From: Botryotinia globosa
Lineage: Eukaryota; Ascomycota; Leotiomycetes; Helotiales; Sclerotiniaceae
Direction of reading: 5' to 3'
Assembly (NCBI GenBank): GCA_014898425.1
Contig: RCSZ01000006.1
Coordinates: 558,001-622,000, forward strand
DNA length: 64,000 nt
Shown: in pieces, positions 1 to 10,787 of the stretch
Position numbering within the stretch: position 1 is the stretch's first letter
Layout of the letters: every line of letters starts with the position of its first letter
Notes under the pieces: model-generated
The model's input: the letters and a program-made list of their open reading frames with translations, nothing else
What the model was told of the DNA's origin: nothing
Databases searched by the model: none
Translations under genes and position numbers: made by a program

Positions 1-3000
1 GTCGTGGAAGCGTCACAGATGAGGGAGAAGACAATAGAGAATTTCAGCTAGTTTCGTGGGGCGAGGACAACCAATTGAAAATGCAACATGTAAACCATGA
101 CACCCTTGAAGGAGTTGGCTATGTAAAAGGGAAAAAAGTACACGGAAAGCTCAATCTCACACGTAAAGGAGCAGTCTACAAGACCTTTCGTACTACGGAA
201 ATATCTGCAAGCGATAAAAAGACCGCCACAATTACAGGTCCTCGACCTGGTAGTTCCGGTCTCAAGTTGAGTTCGTTTAGTGTCGGGATGAAAAAGATGA
301 CCTTCCCTCACACATCCCGTACTCATACCGCAATCCGCGCCCCTGCTATGCGAGGAAAGGAAAAGGCAGCGAAGCAAGAAGATCTGAATCAGTCTCAAAT
401 TGGTTGGATGAGTGGAATCAAGTTCTCGAAACCTGACAACGGATCAATGCGACGCAAGCGATCATTGTCGAGAAGATTGTCTTTGCTGAGTCCTGAATTC
501 GAAGAGGATGGTGATTGGGACGAGCCGGAGACTTTACACGATGAGATTATACGCATCAATGACCAGCTTCCAAAGATTACATTTGATGGCGTTGATATGG
601 ATAAAAGGACAGTCGTTGTTTCCATGAACGGACCATGGGGCGAAAATGGCACACCAATTTATATCAAGACAACAATTACCTTTCCTGACCAGTATCCGGA
701 GACCAAAGCTCCCACCTTTACACTCGGCAGAACGTCCCTTATGCCCGATGAAACCTACAATAAGCTTAGAAAAGAAGTACAACAAATTGCAGCAAGTTTT
801 GTAAGTCGTAAGCAAGGTTGTCTGGAAGCTGCTCTGTGTTATTTGCTCGGAGAGGTTGATCTTGAAACAAGTACTATATTTTTTCATGACATAGATGATT
901 TAGATGATGACGATTTGGATGGTCTTGCGGACGAAAGCTCAAGCGATGAAGAGGATAGTGATATTCCTCCAGGTGCTTCGGCAATGATGTCTCAAGAGCT
1001 GGATTCCAGTGTTACGGCGGAAACGATCAGCATACCACGAAATGTCAATGTACCACTTCCTAGACTTTGCGGTGCTCGCTTTGCAATGAACGGCAAGCTT
1101 GTTTGTTTCTTTCCACCGAAAGAAGATAAAGTGAAGTCCTTACTCGAGAAAATTACCGATTCCAGAAATTCCCGACCGAGAGGCGAACCTAATTTTGATG
1201 CCTTTGGTCGATTGGCAAACAATAGTTCACCCCAACCACGCATTAAGGCTACGTCAATGACCGAAGATAGTAAAGCTGATTCTGAGGTATCAGACGAATA
1301 TGATTCTTCAAACAGCAGCGATACTGATTCTTCGCAATTCCGCATTACTAGATATCCTGCAATGAGAGAGTACTGGCGTCGATCGAATCGTCGATTTCCT
1401 CTGAGAGGATCGCCAACGATAATGTCCCAAAGATCCGGTGGTACTGGAACTGGAATCGGTACAGGAACTGGAACCAACACAGCCACTGGAACTGGCTTTA
1501 GTAGGGTGCGATCTGTGAAGCCCAAAAACATCATTTCATTATGTGATGTAAATGATCTTCTTCCTGCAAAGGTTTACCTTGCAGAGGAATATACCATCTT
1601 TGGTGACGGTCCGTATCTTTGCGAACACAATGCAAGTATTGCTGACAAGCACGGTCACTCTAAATTGGCTGATGTATGGAGATATGCTGCTATGCTGCTA
1701 CACAATGATATCCCTCTTGAAGTTCTCGAACAAAGCCAACGCCGTGAGCCTGTGCTAGTAATAGCTGAGAGCATGGCAAAAAGACATCGTCGTGATAGCG
1801 GCTCAGACAGTGGTATCGATGTTTCTCACGATAAGTACCGTAGACGTGGCAGCTTTTCTGGTAGAGTCAAGTGGGGAAGTAGTCCTCTTGCCAAGCAATT
1901 GATTGGAGACCTCTTCACGCACTTTGAAGAGCTTCGTGACATTCAAATGCTTGCAATGCTATCTTGTGTATTTAGTGAACCGATTACCTCCGGTGCACCA
2001 CCGCATGCGACAAACGCCGATGTTGGCATGTCTCAGCCGCAAACACCTCTCTCTATGAAAACTCCTGCGTTTTCTGTTGATTATTTCCCAAATAATGGCG
2101 CAGCTTGGAGTATGTATCAAAAGACTCCAGTAGATTCTGTTGTATCAACGCCCAAACTAGTCAATACGCCCTCTGGAATCTTTGGATCAATGGGTTCTTC
2201 TACCGGTGCTTGGGGCAGTGACCCCGCTTCGGCATCGTATTCTTGTGGTGAAACTCCCCCCCTAAGGTCAAATAGGGGAAGCTCGGAAAATCTTCCTCAA
2301 CATACTCAAAGTCTGTCGACTTCTCCAGAAAACCCGAGAACTTTTCGACGTGGAAATTCGAGTCTTGCATCAAGTTTTGCTGCAAACTTTTCGCGTCCGT
2401 TTTCTATGACTGCGTCATCTTCACCACCAAATCCACCACCAAGTCGAAAACGACCTAGCCCAGTTGAACATATGTTGAGCTTGGCTCCTAGTGCTATTAC
2501 TTGGGGAAATACAACAGTCCTTGGCAGCGTAAAAGAGCGAGCTGGTAACGAACAAATGGCATTTTCAGATGATGAAAGCACAATGGATGAATTCAAGCCA
2601 AAGGTTTGTATCGGGATCAAGATGACATTGGAAAATCAAAATGGGTTTGACGATGAAGGATGCATGGGTACGACACTTTTGGATAGTAACCACATGGCTC
2701 GTCACATGAGCTATCGTCAAGCCTACGCCGAACTGCTTTATTGCTGGGGGCTCCCTTTGGCTCGATTAGAAATCTTGAAGTATGATGGACTACGGATCCA
2801 TACTTCTGAGATGGATATCCCCGACAATAAGTCATTTGCTGCTTCAATAATGTCGAATGATAGCCATACTGTGATCCACGAGGCATCGCCTCCATCTCAA
2901 ATAGTTCTGGGTAAAAAGGATCCGCATGCCTCATCAACTGATCAAGGTCTAGACATTGCGGGCTATTGCCTCAAGCACGAAGCGCGTCTGGATCCCGTCC

Positions 3001-3494
3001 ACTTGAGTTCCATCGGCGGTGCTGCCGGACGATGTGATCGCTGTAAGACTGTTCAGCGCCAACTTTGTTGCACAATTTGCACAGAAGCTATTAGCGCGGT
3101 ATTCTTACCATGCTTATCATGCGGCTGTGCAACACATCAGCATTGTTTAATTGAGTATAGATCTTCCGGTAACAGCGAATGCCCTGGCGGATGTGATTGC
3201 GACTGTGGAGATAAAGCTAGTATGGGACTGATAGAAAGTCTCGGTGTCATGATTGAGTTCATGCGCGCATTGGAGCGGAAGAAAGCACTTGACAACAATG
3301 AAGATGTTGAAGAATGGGATTTACCAGTGGAGGAAAAAGACGATTGGGAAAATGTTAACCTCCCCTTAGGAGACCTAAGCCGGACTCCTTCTACCTTGAC
3401 TAAACGAGTTGAACAAGTCAGAAGTAGCGATTGGAATGTTAAGAAAAAACCGAGTAGTCTGAGAAAGGAGGAAAGTTTCTCATTTCTTGCTTAA
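1..3494 (+). CDS. MTC5: WDR59/Mtc5-like SEA complex subunit, 5' part outside window
   Basis: The frame is open from base 3 to the TAA at 3492-3494, so the ATG at 75 is internal: the codons before it read like the end of a WD40 blade (V-S-W-G-E-D-N-Q-L-K). About 1163 residues are visible. In order: the end of a WD40 propeller, an RWD-like domain (about nt 530-860, with the I-T-F-P-x-x-Y-P pattern), a long acidic/Ser-rich low-complexity region (nt 890-2560), and a C-terminal Cys/His-rich RING-like zinc module (about nt 2960-3230, many C-x2-C pairs and C-A-T-H-Q-H-C). This architecture matches WDR59/Mtc5 (Sea3), a subunit of the SEA/GATOR2 complex that controls TORC1 at the vacuole. That family role is established knowledge; the assignment here rests on domain order and motifs. 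No intron is apparent in the visible part. Confidence 0.88.
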   Translation, partial: RGSVTDEGEDNREFQLVSWGEDNQLKMQHVNHDTLEGVGYVKGKKVHGKLNLTRKGAVYKTFRTTEISASDKKTATITGPRPGSSGLKLSSFSVGMKKMTFPHTSRTHTAIRAPAMRGKEKAAKQEDLNQSQIGWMSGIKFSKPDNGSMRRKRSLSRRLSLLSPEFEEDGDWDEPETLHDEIIRINDQLPKITFDGVDMDKRTVVVSMNGPWGENGTPIYIKTTITFPDQYPETKAPTFTLGRTSLMPDETYNKLRKEVQQIAASFVSRKQGCLEAALCYLLGEVDLETSTIFFHDIDDLDDDDLDGLADESSSDEEDSDIPPGASAMMSQELDSSVTAETISIPRNVNVPLPRLCGARFAMNGKLVCFFPPKEDKVKSLLEKITDSRNSRPRGEPNFDAFGRLANNSSPQPRIKATSMTEDSKADSEVSDEYDSSNSSDTDSSQFRITRYPAMREYWRRSNRRFPLRGSPTIMSQRSGGTGTGIGTGTGTNTATGTGFSRVRSVKPKNIISLCDVNDLLPAKVYLAEEYTIFGDGPYLCEHNASIADKHGHSKLADVWRYAAMLLHNDIPLEVLEQSQRREPVLVIAESMAKRHRRDSGSDSGIDVSHDKYRRRGSFSGRVKWGSSPLAKQLIGDLFTHFEELRDIQMLAMLSCVFSEPITSGAPPHATNADVGMSQPQTPLSMKTPAFSVDYFPNNGAAWSMYQKTPVDSVVSTPKLVNTPSGIFGSMGSSTGAWGSDPASASYSCGETPPLRSNRGSSENLPQHTQSLSTSPENPRTFRRGNSSLASSFAANFSRPFSMTASSSPPNPPPSRKRPSPVEHMLSLAPSAITWGNTTVLGSVKERAGNEQMAFSDDESTMDEFKPKVCIGIKMTLENQNGFDDEGCMGTTLLDSNHMARHMSYRQAYAELLYCWGLPLARLEILKYDGLRIHTSEMDIPDNKSFAASIMSNDSHTVIHEASPPSQIVLGKKDPHASSTDQGLDIAGYCLKHEARLDPVHLSSIGGAAGRCDRCKTVQRQLCCTICTEAISAVFLPCLSCGCATHQHCLIEYRSSGNSECPGGCDCDCGDKASMGLIESLGVMIEFMRALERKKALDNNEDVEEWDLPVEEKDDWENVNLPLGDLSRTPSTLTKRVEQVRSSDWNVKKKPSSLRKEESFSFLA

Positions 3495-4299
3495 CATCAT
3501 TACGATGATTGGAACTGATCTATAACGAAAGGATTTGTTTAATGGCACGCTATGTTGTGAATCCCAATTTGGTCAAAATGTGATCGGAATTTATGGATTT
3601 GGCGTCCCAGGATAGCAATGTGAGGTTAGATAGGCTTTGAAATGACCTTCTGTTTATATGTAATAATAGTGTTCTATAATAATATGATGCATTGATATCC
3701 AACGATTAATGTCCTCTTTCGGATTGTGTGCCCCAGCAGTGTCAACTCTTTTTTTCTTTTCAACTTCACCATATCAGGGTTGCAGATGTTGGGTGGAGAT
3801 CTACAAGTGCTTTTCGTCTCTGACAAAATTTGTATCGTAGCAGCTTGAACTGACCGTCACCTTTGAATCGCGCAGGAGGGTAATAGACCAACGCAGTAAT
3901 AATGAAAGTAGATCAACTGATTGATTTTTCTTCTGTCTCTTTTCTTTTTCCGTTTCGCTCAACGAACCCTCTGATGCTTGATCATTTGTCCCTCGAATTC
4001 CTAAAATTGCACTTTTCAATTTGGTGTTCTATGGTAAGAATTTTAAACTGTTGGATTTTCACCCAGTTTCTTAACCATACAGCGGGTGAATCTGAAAATT
4101 CATTCACTACGCGATCAGATTTCAATACGTGACGCCATGTATCTCTTCGTCGAGATTCAAGATCGACAGGTACGGGAGTCCAGTACGGTAGTTTGCATGA
4201 GGTGTTTGAATATGGCTATTTAAGCCTTATTCTTTCCTCTCATAACCATCAAAAAACTTTACATGGGAATAGTCACAAAATGGATGTCATAAATTCGAG
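3495..4299. other. intergenic, no gene seen
   Basis: About 800 bp between the Mtc5-like gene and the RBR relic. It should contain the 3' UTR of the upstream gene. Only short open frames without recognisable protein character are present. A T-rich run lies at about 3749-3761. Confidence 0.6.
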
Positions 4300-5152
4300 A
4301 AGTGAACGGAGAACTGAGGCCTCCGAGCTTCAGGAGAAGCAAGAGGATAAGAGATGACGCCAGAAGTGCGAAGTATGATTGGATTTTTTCGGCGAGGAAA
4401 CTTCCGAAGACAATAAATCCCAACCAAAGACAGCAGAATGCGATCATCTTACGGAGGTATGCTTGCCTTGTTTGCAAGAAAGCATGACGTTTACAATGAG
4501 CGAAGGATCGCATATCCTCATGTGTTCAATATGCTCACAGGCGCTGGAGCAGTGGTTCATAGAAATATATTGTACGAAGACGATGTTTACAACGCAAGTT
4601 TAGCTTTTATTTGTGGTTCTTTCAGATACTAATGAAATATTCAGATATTGCGACCTTGCGACCTTGCGTTGCAGAGTCATGTACGATCAGATCCGAATTT
4701 CTTTTGGTTTTTGGCCCCAAATTGTGGATCTGGTCAAATTCGCGAAGGAGATGATCCAGAAATGATTTGCGGAAGCTGCAAAGCCTCGACATGTGTGCAT
4801 CACCAAACTCCATGGCACCATGGCCTAACCTGCAAGCAATTCCATCTCACCTCTGTAAAGGATGAGGAGTCGCAAAAGAAAATCGAGAAGATGACAGTCG
4901 CTTGCCCGAAATGCCATGCGAGGATCGAGAGGAGAGGGGGATGTCTAAGCGTCATTTGTACATTTAGGAACTGTAAGTTAGCAGATAGATCATCTCGATG
5001 CAGTTGCAACGTGCTAATAATTCCCAGCTTCAAATGGTACTAAATATGGCTTTGAATTCTGTCATAGTTGCTTAGTTCCGTGGAACTTCTTCACGGTCTT
5101 CTTTGCCACAAAGCATAACCCAGGCTGCATACTGTTGAGAAAATCGAATTGA
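4300..5152 (+). pseudogene. degenerate RBR-type (RING-IBR-RING) E3 ubiquitin ligase
   Basis: The 3' half is well preserved. From about 4645 it encodes an IBR-like module (P-N-C-G-S-G-Q-I, then C-G-S-C-K-A-S-T-C-V-H-H-x-x-P-W-H-x-G) followed by C-P-K-C-H-A-R-I-E-R-R-G-G-C. A canonical 55-nt intron at 4973-5027 (GTAAGT donor, GCTAATA branch, CAG acceptor) then joins in frame to N-G-T-K-Y-G-F-E-F-C-H-S-C-L-V-P-W and H-N-P-G-C, ending in TGA at 5150-5152. The RING1 half is broken. The frame with C-D-H-x5-C-L-P-C (about 4379-4540) is preceded by K-C-E-V-stop, so the TGA at 4376-4378 sits where the second Cys of a C-x2-C pair is expected. Another in-frame TGA lies at 4355-4357, and near 4540 the matching residues (V-V-H-R-N) continue in another frame. 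An 8-bp tandem duplication lies at 4651-4666. RBR ligases pass ubiquitin through a RING2 cysteine; this copy probably cannot. Confidence 0.7.
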
Positions 5153-6265
5153 AATAGATACTCGTTATGCCAGTTCATGGAATTTTTAGAGAGGTAGTGA
5201 GCAGGAAAACTGGACGGACATGAACTAACACCCAGTGCTCTGGCTCTGTTGTGTCGAAGCCGTTTCCTGATGTTGCCCTTTAGCATCTTGCTAGGCATGA
5301 GCAACTTCGAAATATGCTTCCTAAATGGCGAGGACTAGTTAAATGATATGACACGAAGCTTCCAATTAGTATTAGTATAGTAATAAAAATACATTTGTTT
5401 TGTTCTTCGTCGCTAGTGGTGTGTGTACTGGATACTATGCTACGCAGCTTGGGGACAATCGATCTCCTCACTTGCTCACAAAGCTTCAATTAAAGAAAAA
5501 CCCCGGTGATCTTCGTCATCTGCAAGTACTGACTTCTGGAGGTTGTAATTCACAACAATCTTGTTATTTTTATATATATCTTACGATATGGCAGTGGCTT
5601 TGAAATCTATTCATGTGATTGTCCTTGTCCCGCCCGCTCATAAGATTGGAGCAGGCAGTTTGATGTACGATAGACACATCAAAATAACGAGAACCGAGAA
5701 CTTAATCGAGAATGACGACGCCTGGATAGGCCTTTGATGTGCCTAGATAGCTCGACAGTATCATGATTGGAAGTTGACAAATTCTGATATTTATCGCATT
5801 AAATCACGTGCCTCCTTTGGGTCTTGGCTGAACCTTACCGACTACGCCTCATGTTTCTAAACACATCTTGGCAAGCCATGACATACAAACGTTCCGTCTA
5901 TTAATGATTACGTTCTAGAACCCTGTCAGAAAGCTTTGCATCTGCCAAAATGTTAAAATTGGGATTATTTTGCGAACTAGACTACTCCAGAAGTCTAGTT
6001 CGGCAAGACGAAGAATGGTAGGTTTGAATTTCGATGGCTATTTTTAGAACTCGAGTTTGATATATGATCACAGAACTTCTCCCCAAGATCTATGTTTCTT
6101 GGATAGTTCTTGATTCTCTCTCTTTAAATTTTTTTCTGGATGACTGGTTCATTTTTTTAAGTACAATTTTCATCAAAACATTTATTTAATAAGCTTTTTT
6201 GATACGTTGTTTCATTGCCAATAGACTTGGCTAACCGTCTTTCCTTGACATACTTAATTGTAATC
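5153..6265. other. intergenic, no gene seen
   Basis: About 1.1 kb. Open frames near 5280-5600 show no recognisable domains and no convincing splice-joined continuation. The last 150 bp form the probable promoter and T-rich leader of the small secreted-protein gene starting at 6266. Confidence 0.5.
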
Positions 6266-6748
6266 ATGAAGTTCTCTACTGTCTTCATCTCTCTTTTGGT
6301 TGCTGGCATCCATTCACTTCCCAACCCAGCTGTGCAACGGGAATCAGCTGGTATCACAGGTTAGTCTGGTCTCTCCATTTTTGACGACACGATGCTAATA
6401 GCCGATAAAGTTGGTGCCGATGGATCGACCAATCTTGGCGGGGAAGCGGGAATAACGAAGAAGCCCGATGGTTCTACAAATGTCGGAGGGGGAAGCGGCA
6501 TCAACGTGGCATCGGGTGCTGATAATCAGCCGCAACAAGGTGCAGGAGGACAGACCGGCAATGGTGGCAACAGAAACGGAACCGACGGCTTGGCAGCGCT
6601 TATTGGATCATTGAATGGTGCGTCCGGGGGGAATAGCACAGGTGGAGCGAAAAAGTCGAACAGCACAGGCAACGCGAATTTACCACCGGGAGTGGACTCC
6701 AACTCCAGTTTGGCAAGCGTGTTTGGAGCATTGGAGGGTGCAAAGTAA
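6266..6748 (+). CDS. small secreted Gly/Asn/Ser-rich protein, two exons
   Basis: Exon 1 (6266-6359) starts M-K-F-S-T-V-F-I-S-L-L-V-A-G-I-H-S-L-P, a typical signal peptide with probable cleavage after residue 17. A GTTAGT donor at 6360 and a GCTAAT branch-like site lead to an AAAG acceptor at 6410. Exon 2 (6411-6748) keeps the frame and ends with TAA, giving 143 aa. The mature part is low in aromatics, has no cysteine, and carries two imperfect copies of D-G-S-T-N-(L/V)-G-G (about residues 35-42 and 51-58), followed by Gly/Asn/Ser-rich sequence with N-S-T and N-G-T glycosylation sequons. A second acceptor at 6401 would add three residues without changing frame. The family is not recognised. 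A secreted cell-wall-associated or host-facing role is possible, but no sequence evidence shows it. Confidence 0.75.
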
Positions 6749-8347
6749 TTCAGAGTTTGAGAGGAAGACTTCTGGTAGATAAAAGTTTCTGAGGATAGAC
6801 TGTGATTTCACCTGGAAATCACTAATATAAGCAATCTTCATATTCCCGAATAACTCTTCGTCGATGTAAGGGAGCTCCAATCACATTCTTTAGAACATAC
6901 ACTTATACATAAGAATATCTAACACAAAATAAGAACTCTTATCCGTATATAGGATTTTCCCTGGTTGACACAGCCGATATGACCTGCAGACAAACTACTG
7001 ATGTTTGACTTCGTGAGTGTTTCCACTAGAAAATGCGCACTTCTTGAGAATATGAAAGCGAAACCCGATTCGCCCAATTTTCTGTGCTGTGCGTTCTAAG
7101 CATCGCTACTCCATAGAAATTCCTCCACATCCTAACCTACTTCTCCGCCTCTACATGAAACCCTAGTAGAGGTTACCAAACATCCTCGTACCATGGAAGC
7201 TCATCTGATGCAGTAATTCCACAAATCTGACTACTTCTTCCAGGGAATGATGAATTGTGGCTTACTAGACACATTAAACCACGGATATCAGACCGAATAC
7301 CGGATGGATTGTCTTTCAATACTTATGGAGACATATGTCGAGGTACGGCCTCGCGTACTGGAATCTGAAAAATTTCGGTAACGTCAAGCTCCAATTTGGT
7401 TTCCACCAAGGTAGACAAATATTTCTATTTGTATGGTTGTTCTGGGACATGGCCTGAGGGTTTTGGTCCATCTTCTATCGATATATGGGAATGAACACTT
7501 ATTCTCGGGAAGATTTTCCGGATCCCTCCATAACAAGACAAATGTGGCTACTGTTAGCATTATGGATAGATTCGAATTCGAAGGTGTCCAGGCATAGATT
7601 AATTATCTGGGTCTTTTCCCGAAGATTCTTCATATCATTCTTTAGTTTGTGATCGCTATCATGGTGAGTTGTCTTGGAAGCTTAGAAGGTCTGGATAGTA
7701 AATGACCTAACGACCCAGATTGCTATATGTTTCATTGGTCATACACAGCCGAACGTCCGAATAGAGCTAAATGTACGCACTTCTTGTGGATACTTATGTC
7801 AAGCCTTGCAGTAAACCCTCCCCTCATACCCGAGTTTCTCGACGACAATTTATTTGACATTTATATTGTGGAAGGAAAGCTTCAACTCGGAAAAGGTAGC
7901 TCTTTCAGTAGTCGTAAAGAGATTCTGCTTCGCCAATATCACTGAAGTAAGACATGAGTTTAGGCATGAGTGAATAATGTGAAGGGTAAAACATCGTTTA
8001 TAGATTGATGAATCCATGAATGTGACAGGTCTTCTTGTTGATCGATGATAAACTTGCCAGCAATCTAGTATGTAAGATTACAGGAGTACTCCTTCTTCAG
8101 GGAATAAAACAATTTGGTATAACGAAGACACTCAATCCTTTGTGAAGACTTCATATTGCTTGGTGGTTTGATCTTACTTATTATCAATTTCGACCTACAA
8201 GTAATTTAGAATGGGCTTCGAGGATACCCTCAACATTTCGAAGAATTGGTTCGAATTCTGGCAACCTGTGATTGTCTCTAAGCGTAGCCAGTCAGTTCTG
8301 GTGAACACCCTGCATTCCATCTAAACATTCCACATTCCGGGGGCTTC
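6749..8347. other. intergenic with a possible gene relic at about 7235-7945
   Basis: No complete gene is recognised. On the + strand, a canonical-looking intron (GTGAGT donor at 7664, CCTAAC branch, CAG acceptor ending at 7718) joins a short open stretch (about 7606-7663) to an open frame ending in TGA at 7943-7945. The joined product reads V-C-D-R-Y-H-D-C-Y-M-F-H-W-S-Y and continues for about 75 residues. Another protein-like stretch of about 50 codons lies at about 7240-7390. In-frame stops separate these pieces. They may be a decayed multi-exon gene, or chance. The remainder holds nothing I can support. Confidence 0.3.
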
Positions 8348-9313
8348 TTAAAAGCCAGCCGTGATTACCCTCGTTTTATAATTCTTCGGCGCGACAAATA
8401 ATCCCTTTGCCTCTACACAAACTCTCCCTTCTAATGTTTCCAGACGTCCTTCGACCCATCTCTTTCTTTCTCCACCTCCCTCCTCTCCTATGACTGGTGT
8501 GCATCTCACTACGTAAAATGCATTGGTAACACTTGGCTTCAAATATTGTAGCGACAATTGAGCAGTGACACCTGTCCCCGCGGCCAATTGTCTGATCGCA
8601 CATCTCCCCAGTGATTCATCCATAATCGTTGCTATAAGACCTCCATGCACCACACCAGGCCATCCTCCTAATGCTGCTCCTAAGTATACAATTGATATGA
8701 ATTCTCCTGTGGTAGAATTATAAAATACTCGTTGGTACCCGCCTATCGATCTAGATCCTCCCAATGGACCAGTAGTAAGTCGGTGGGGACGTTCTTCGGG
8801 TGTAAATGTGGAATAGGCATCCCAAGATTGCCAAACGGGATCATCAGTCAGAGACTGTACCAGCGGGATCTTCGAGGCCTGCGCGTGTAACCAAGAGGTC
8901 ATGAGTTCATCCGAGGGAGAAGATGGTTCGGGGAGTGCAGGGGGAGACAAGACAAGAGAGACATATTGTCCAGTTGTAAGTCCGATGAGGAGGAAAAGAG
9001 AGGCATAGATTGTTGGACGGAGGGATCGTTTTCGTTTGGGAGATGAAGGTGAGGGCGTTGGCGCAACGGACCCAGAAGAGAATTGAGACCTCAAATCGCG
9101 GTGCTGGGGTATTGATTGAGCTGACGGCTCGGTAGTAGCATTAATATTATGATTTATAGGCTGTGGTGGTGGAGGTGTTGAATATGCTCGCGTTGACCAT
9201 TTTGAGAGAGATTGTGATCGGAACGGATGTCGATATGTTTGAGAAAAGTGCGGTGTTTGTTGAAGAATACTTTTGTAGGAACGAAATGCTTGAACTGGCA
9301 GTCTGGCAGCCAT
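8348..9313 (-). CDS. membrane-anchored hotdog-fold thioesterase-like protein
   Basis: Single-exon frame of 321 aa. The N terminus (about residues 1-45) is rich in Arg/Ser/Gln with few acids and looks like a mitochondrial presequence. A Pro/Ser-rich linker follows, then one hydrophobic helix (about 98-125, Y-A-S-L-F-L-L-I-G-L-T-T-G). The C-terminal half holds the 4HBT/PaaI-type signature G-V-V-H-G-G-L-I-A-T-I-M-D-E (about 220-235) and a following beta-rich hotdog segment (T-A-Q-L-S-L-Q-Y-L-K-P). This matches the fungal THEM4-like/UPF0644 group, thought to be mitochondrial acyl-CoA thioesterase-like proteins; the exact substrate is unknown. The ATG at 9311-9313 gives the presequence and is preferred over internal starts. 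Confidence 0.85.
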   Translation of the reverse strand: MAARLPVQAFRSYKSILQQTPHFSQTYRHPFRSQSLSKWSTRAYSTPPPPQPINHNINATTEPSAQSIPQHRDLRSQFSSGSVAPTPSPSSPKRKRSLRPTIYASLFLLIGLTTGQYVSLVLSPPALPEPSSPSDELMTSWLHAQASKIPLVQSLTDDPVWQSWDAYSTFTPEERPHRLTTGPLGGSRSIGGYQRVFYNSTTGEFISIVYLGAALGGWPGVVHGGLIATIMDESLGRCAIRQLAAGTGVTAQLSLQYLKPSVTNAFYVVRCTPVIGEEGGGERKRWVEGRLETLEGRVCVEAKGLFVAPKNYKTRVITAGF

Positions 9314-10787
9314 ATTTTGCCAATTTATTACAAAAAGAATGCCTTGATCTCCCTACTATTGAGCTCCATACAATTTTGGAAGCTTCAAATCGATCCAGTG
9401 TGGTGGTGCCTCGGTTTAGTTTCTGACGCTGTCGACTAATTTGCCTCAGATACAAGGCACAACATTATATATTAGTGTCTCCATCCTCAGGGCCTGCCGT
9501 GCCTATGTTCGACGATTTTGTCAAGTCAAGCCAATGAAAAGACAATCGAATTACAAAAGAAGTTAATTAAGTTGTGCAGCTCTAATTAGACGAAACGTTG
9601 TTCTACCTCATTAGTAATCTCAACCACGATGCCAAATTCTTACTTATGGTCCTACTTTTGTCTCTTTTGATCTTGGTTTGTATTCTCACAGTTCATATTT
9701 GAGTGTATCATCATCATCTGTATATCTATCTCGAGACAGAGTTTAGGAAAGGATAGAAATAGTTTTGCTCTTCTGAGCTATGAGATCAGGAATATGGCGT
9801 CCATCAAAAGCATCGAGACGGTAGTCGTCTTACCATTGATGTTCGCTAATGGTGAGCCTTCTGGTCGACTTCATCTTTATCTCCTATTATATATACTGGG
9901 ATCAAAGCTTCCTGGGCTTCCTTGGTGGTCTGAGTCCTGGCCCCATCATTTGTGTCATTACAGACAAGCTCCTAATACAGGACATTGTACAGTGTATATG
10001 CATCAATAACGCCTAATAGGGGCACCGATGAATATTGGCTGTCTAGTCTTCGACTAGAAAGTGGCGTGGGAATAACAGCAAGCTATGACTCTAATAAGAG
10101 GAGACCCCCTTCAAGCCTGTTCTTCACGGAATGTAATATTCTACACTTGGAAAAATTCTCTTATCTATGCGCAGTGATTGAAGAGGGCAATAGTCTATCA
10201 TTCGGAGTCACAGCTAGAACCGCATGTACTGCTCAAGAACAGCTAACTTACGCTCCTTTGCAATACGTCAGCTCCTCATCGGGCAAGCATGCGGGCAGGC
10301 ATACATCGCTCCTCCATGTACTCAGATCAACATAACGATTTTCGGTATTTGAACCGCTCAAAATGTTTTTTCAGATTCTTTTGAACCTGATTGAGAACAC
10401 TGTTTGCGGGGAGAGAATTGTGAGTAATACAAATTCCAATTCGCCTTTGGCAAAAGCGGTCGTAGATGCTTAGGAATCGAGCTTGCACGCGCCGAGCTAA
10501 ACCTCGCAACAACTAAGCTTGTACTAAGATTTTTGATATGATATTATTTGAAAAAACTTGTAGTGATATAATATTTCTGCATGATCATCATATCGTCATG
10601 CCCAGAAAGGACTCCAAAGGTGTTATAATTATGGCGAAGTGATGAGATCATGTATAGCATGCTTAGAAGTACATATCATGTATTATGAGCCCTGTTTGAC
10701 TCAATGGCGGAAAGGATGATTAGCTTGCAGATGTGAAACTTGAATGGCCACCATATACTTGATATCAAGTCGAAGATATTAAATACT
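9314..10787. other. intergenic, no gene seen
   Basis: About 1.5 kb between two minus-strand genes. Short open frames at 9794-10009 and 9985-10335 (+) and 10327-10512 (-) have no recognisable motif, and no splice-joined model was found. The part just right of 9313 should be the promoter of the thioesterase-like gene. Confidence 0.5.

Noticed and set aside
992..1534. 180-codon antisense frame inside the Mtc5-like gene
   Set aside because: The sense strand has strong domain evidence; the antisense frame includes a Val-Pro repeat produced by the Gly-Thr repeat of the real protein.
10327..10512. Minus-strand 61-codon basic frame
   Set aside because: Short, no motif, and no splice-compatible neighbour exon found.
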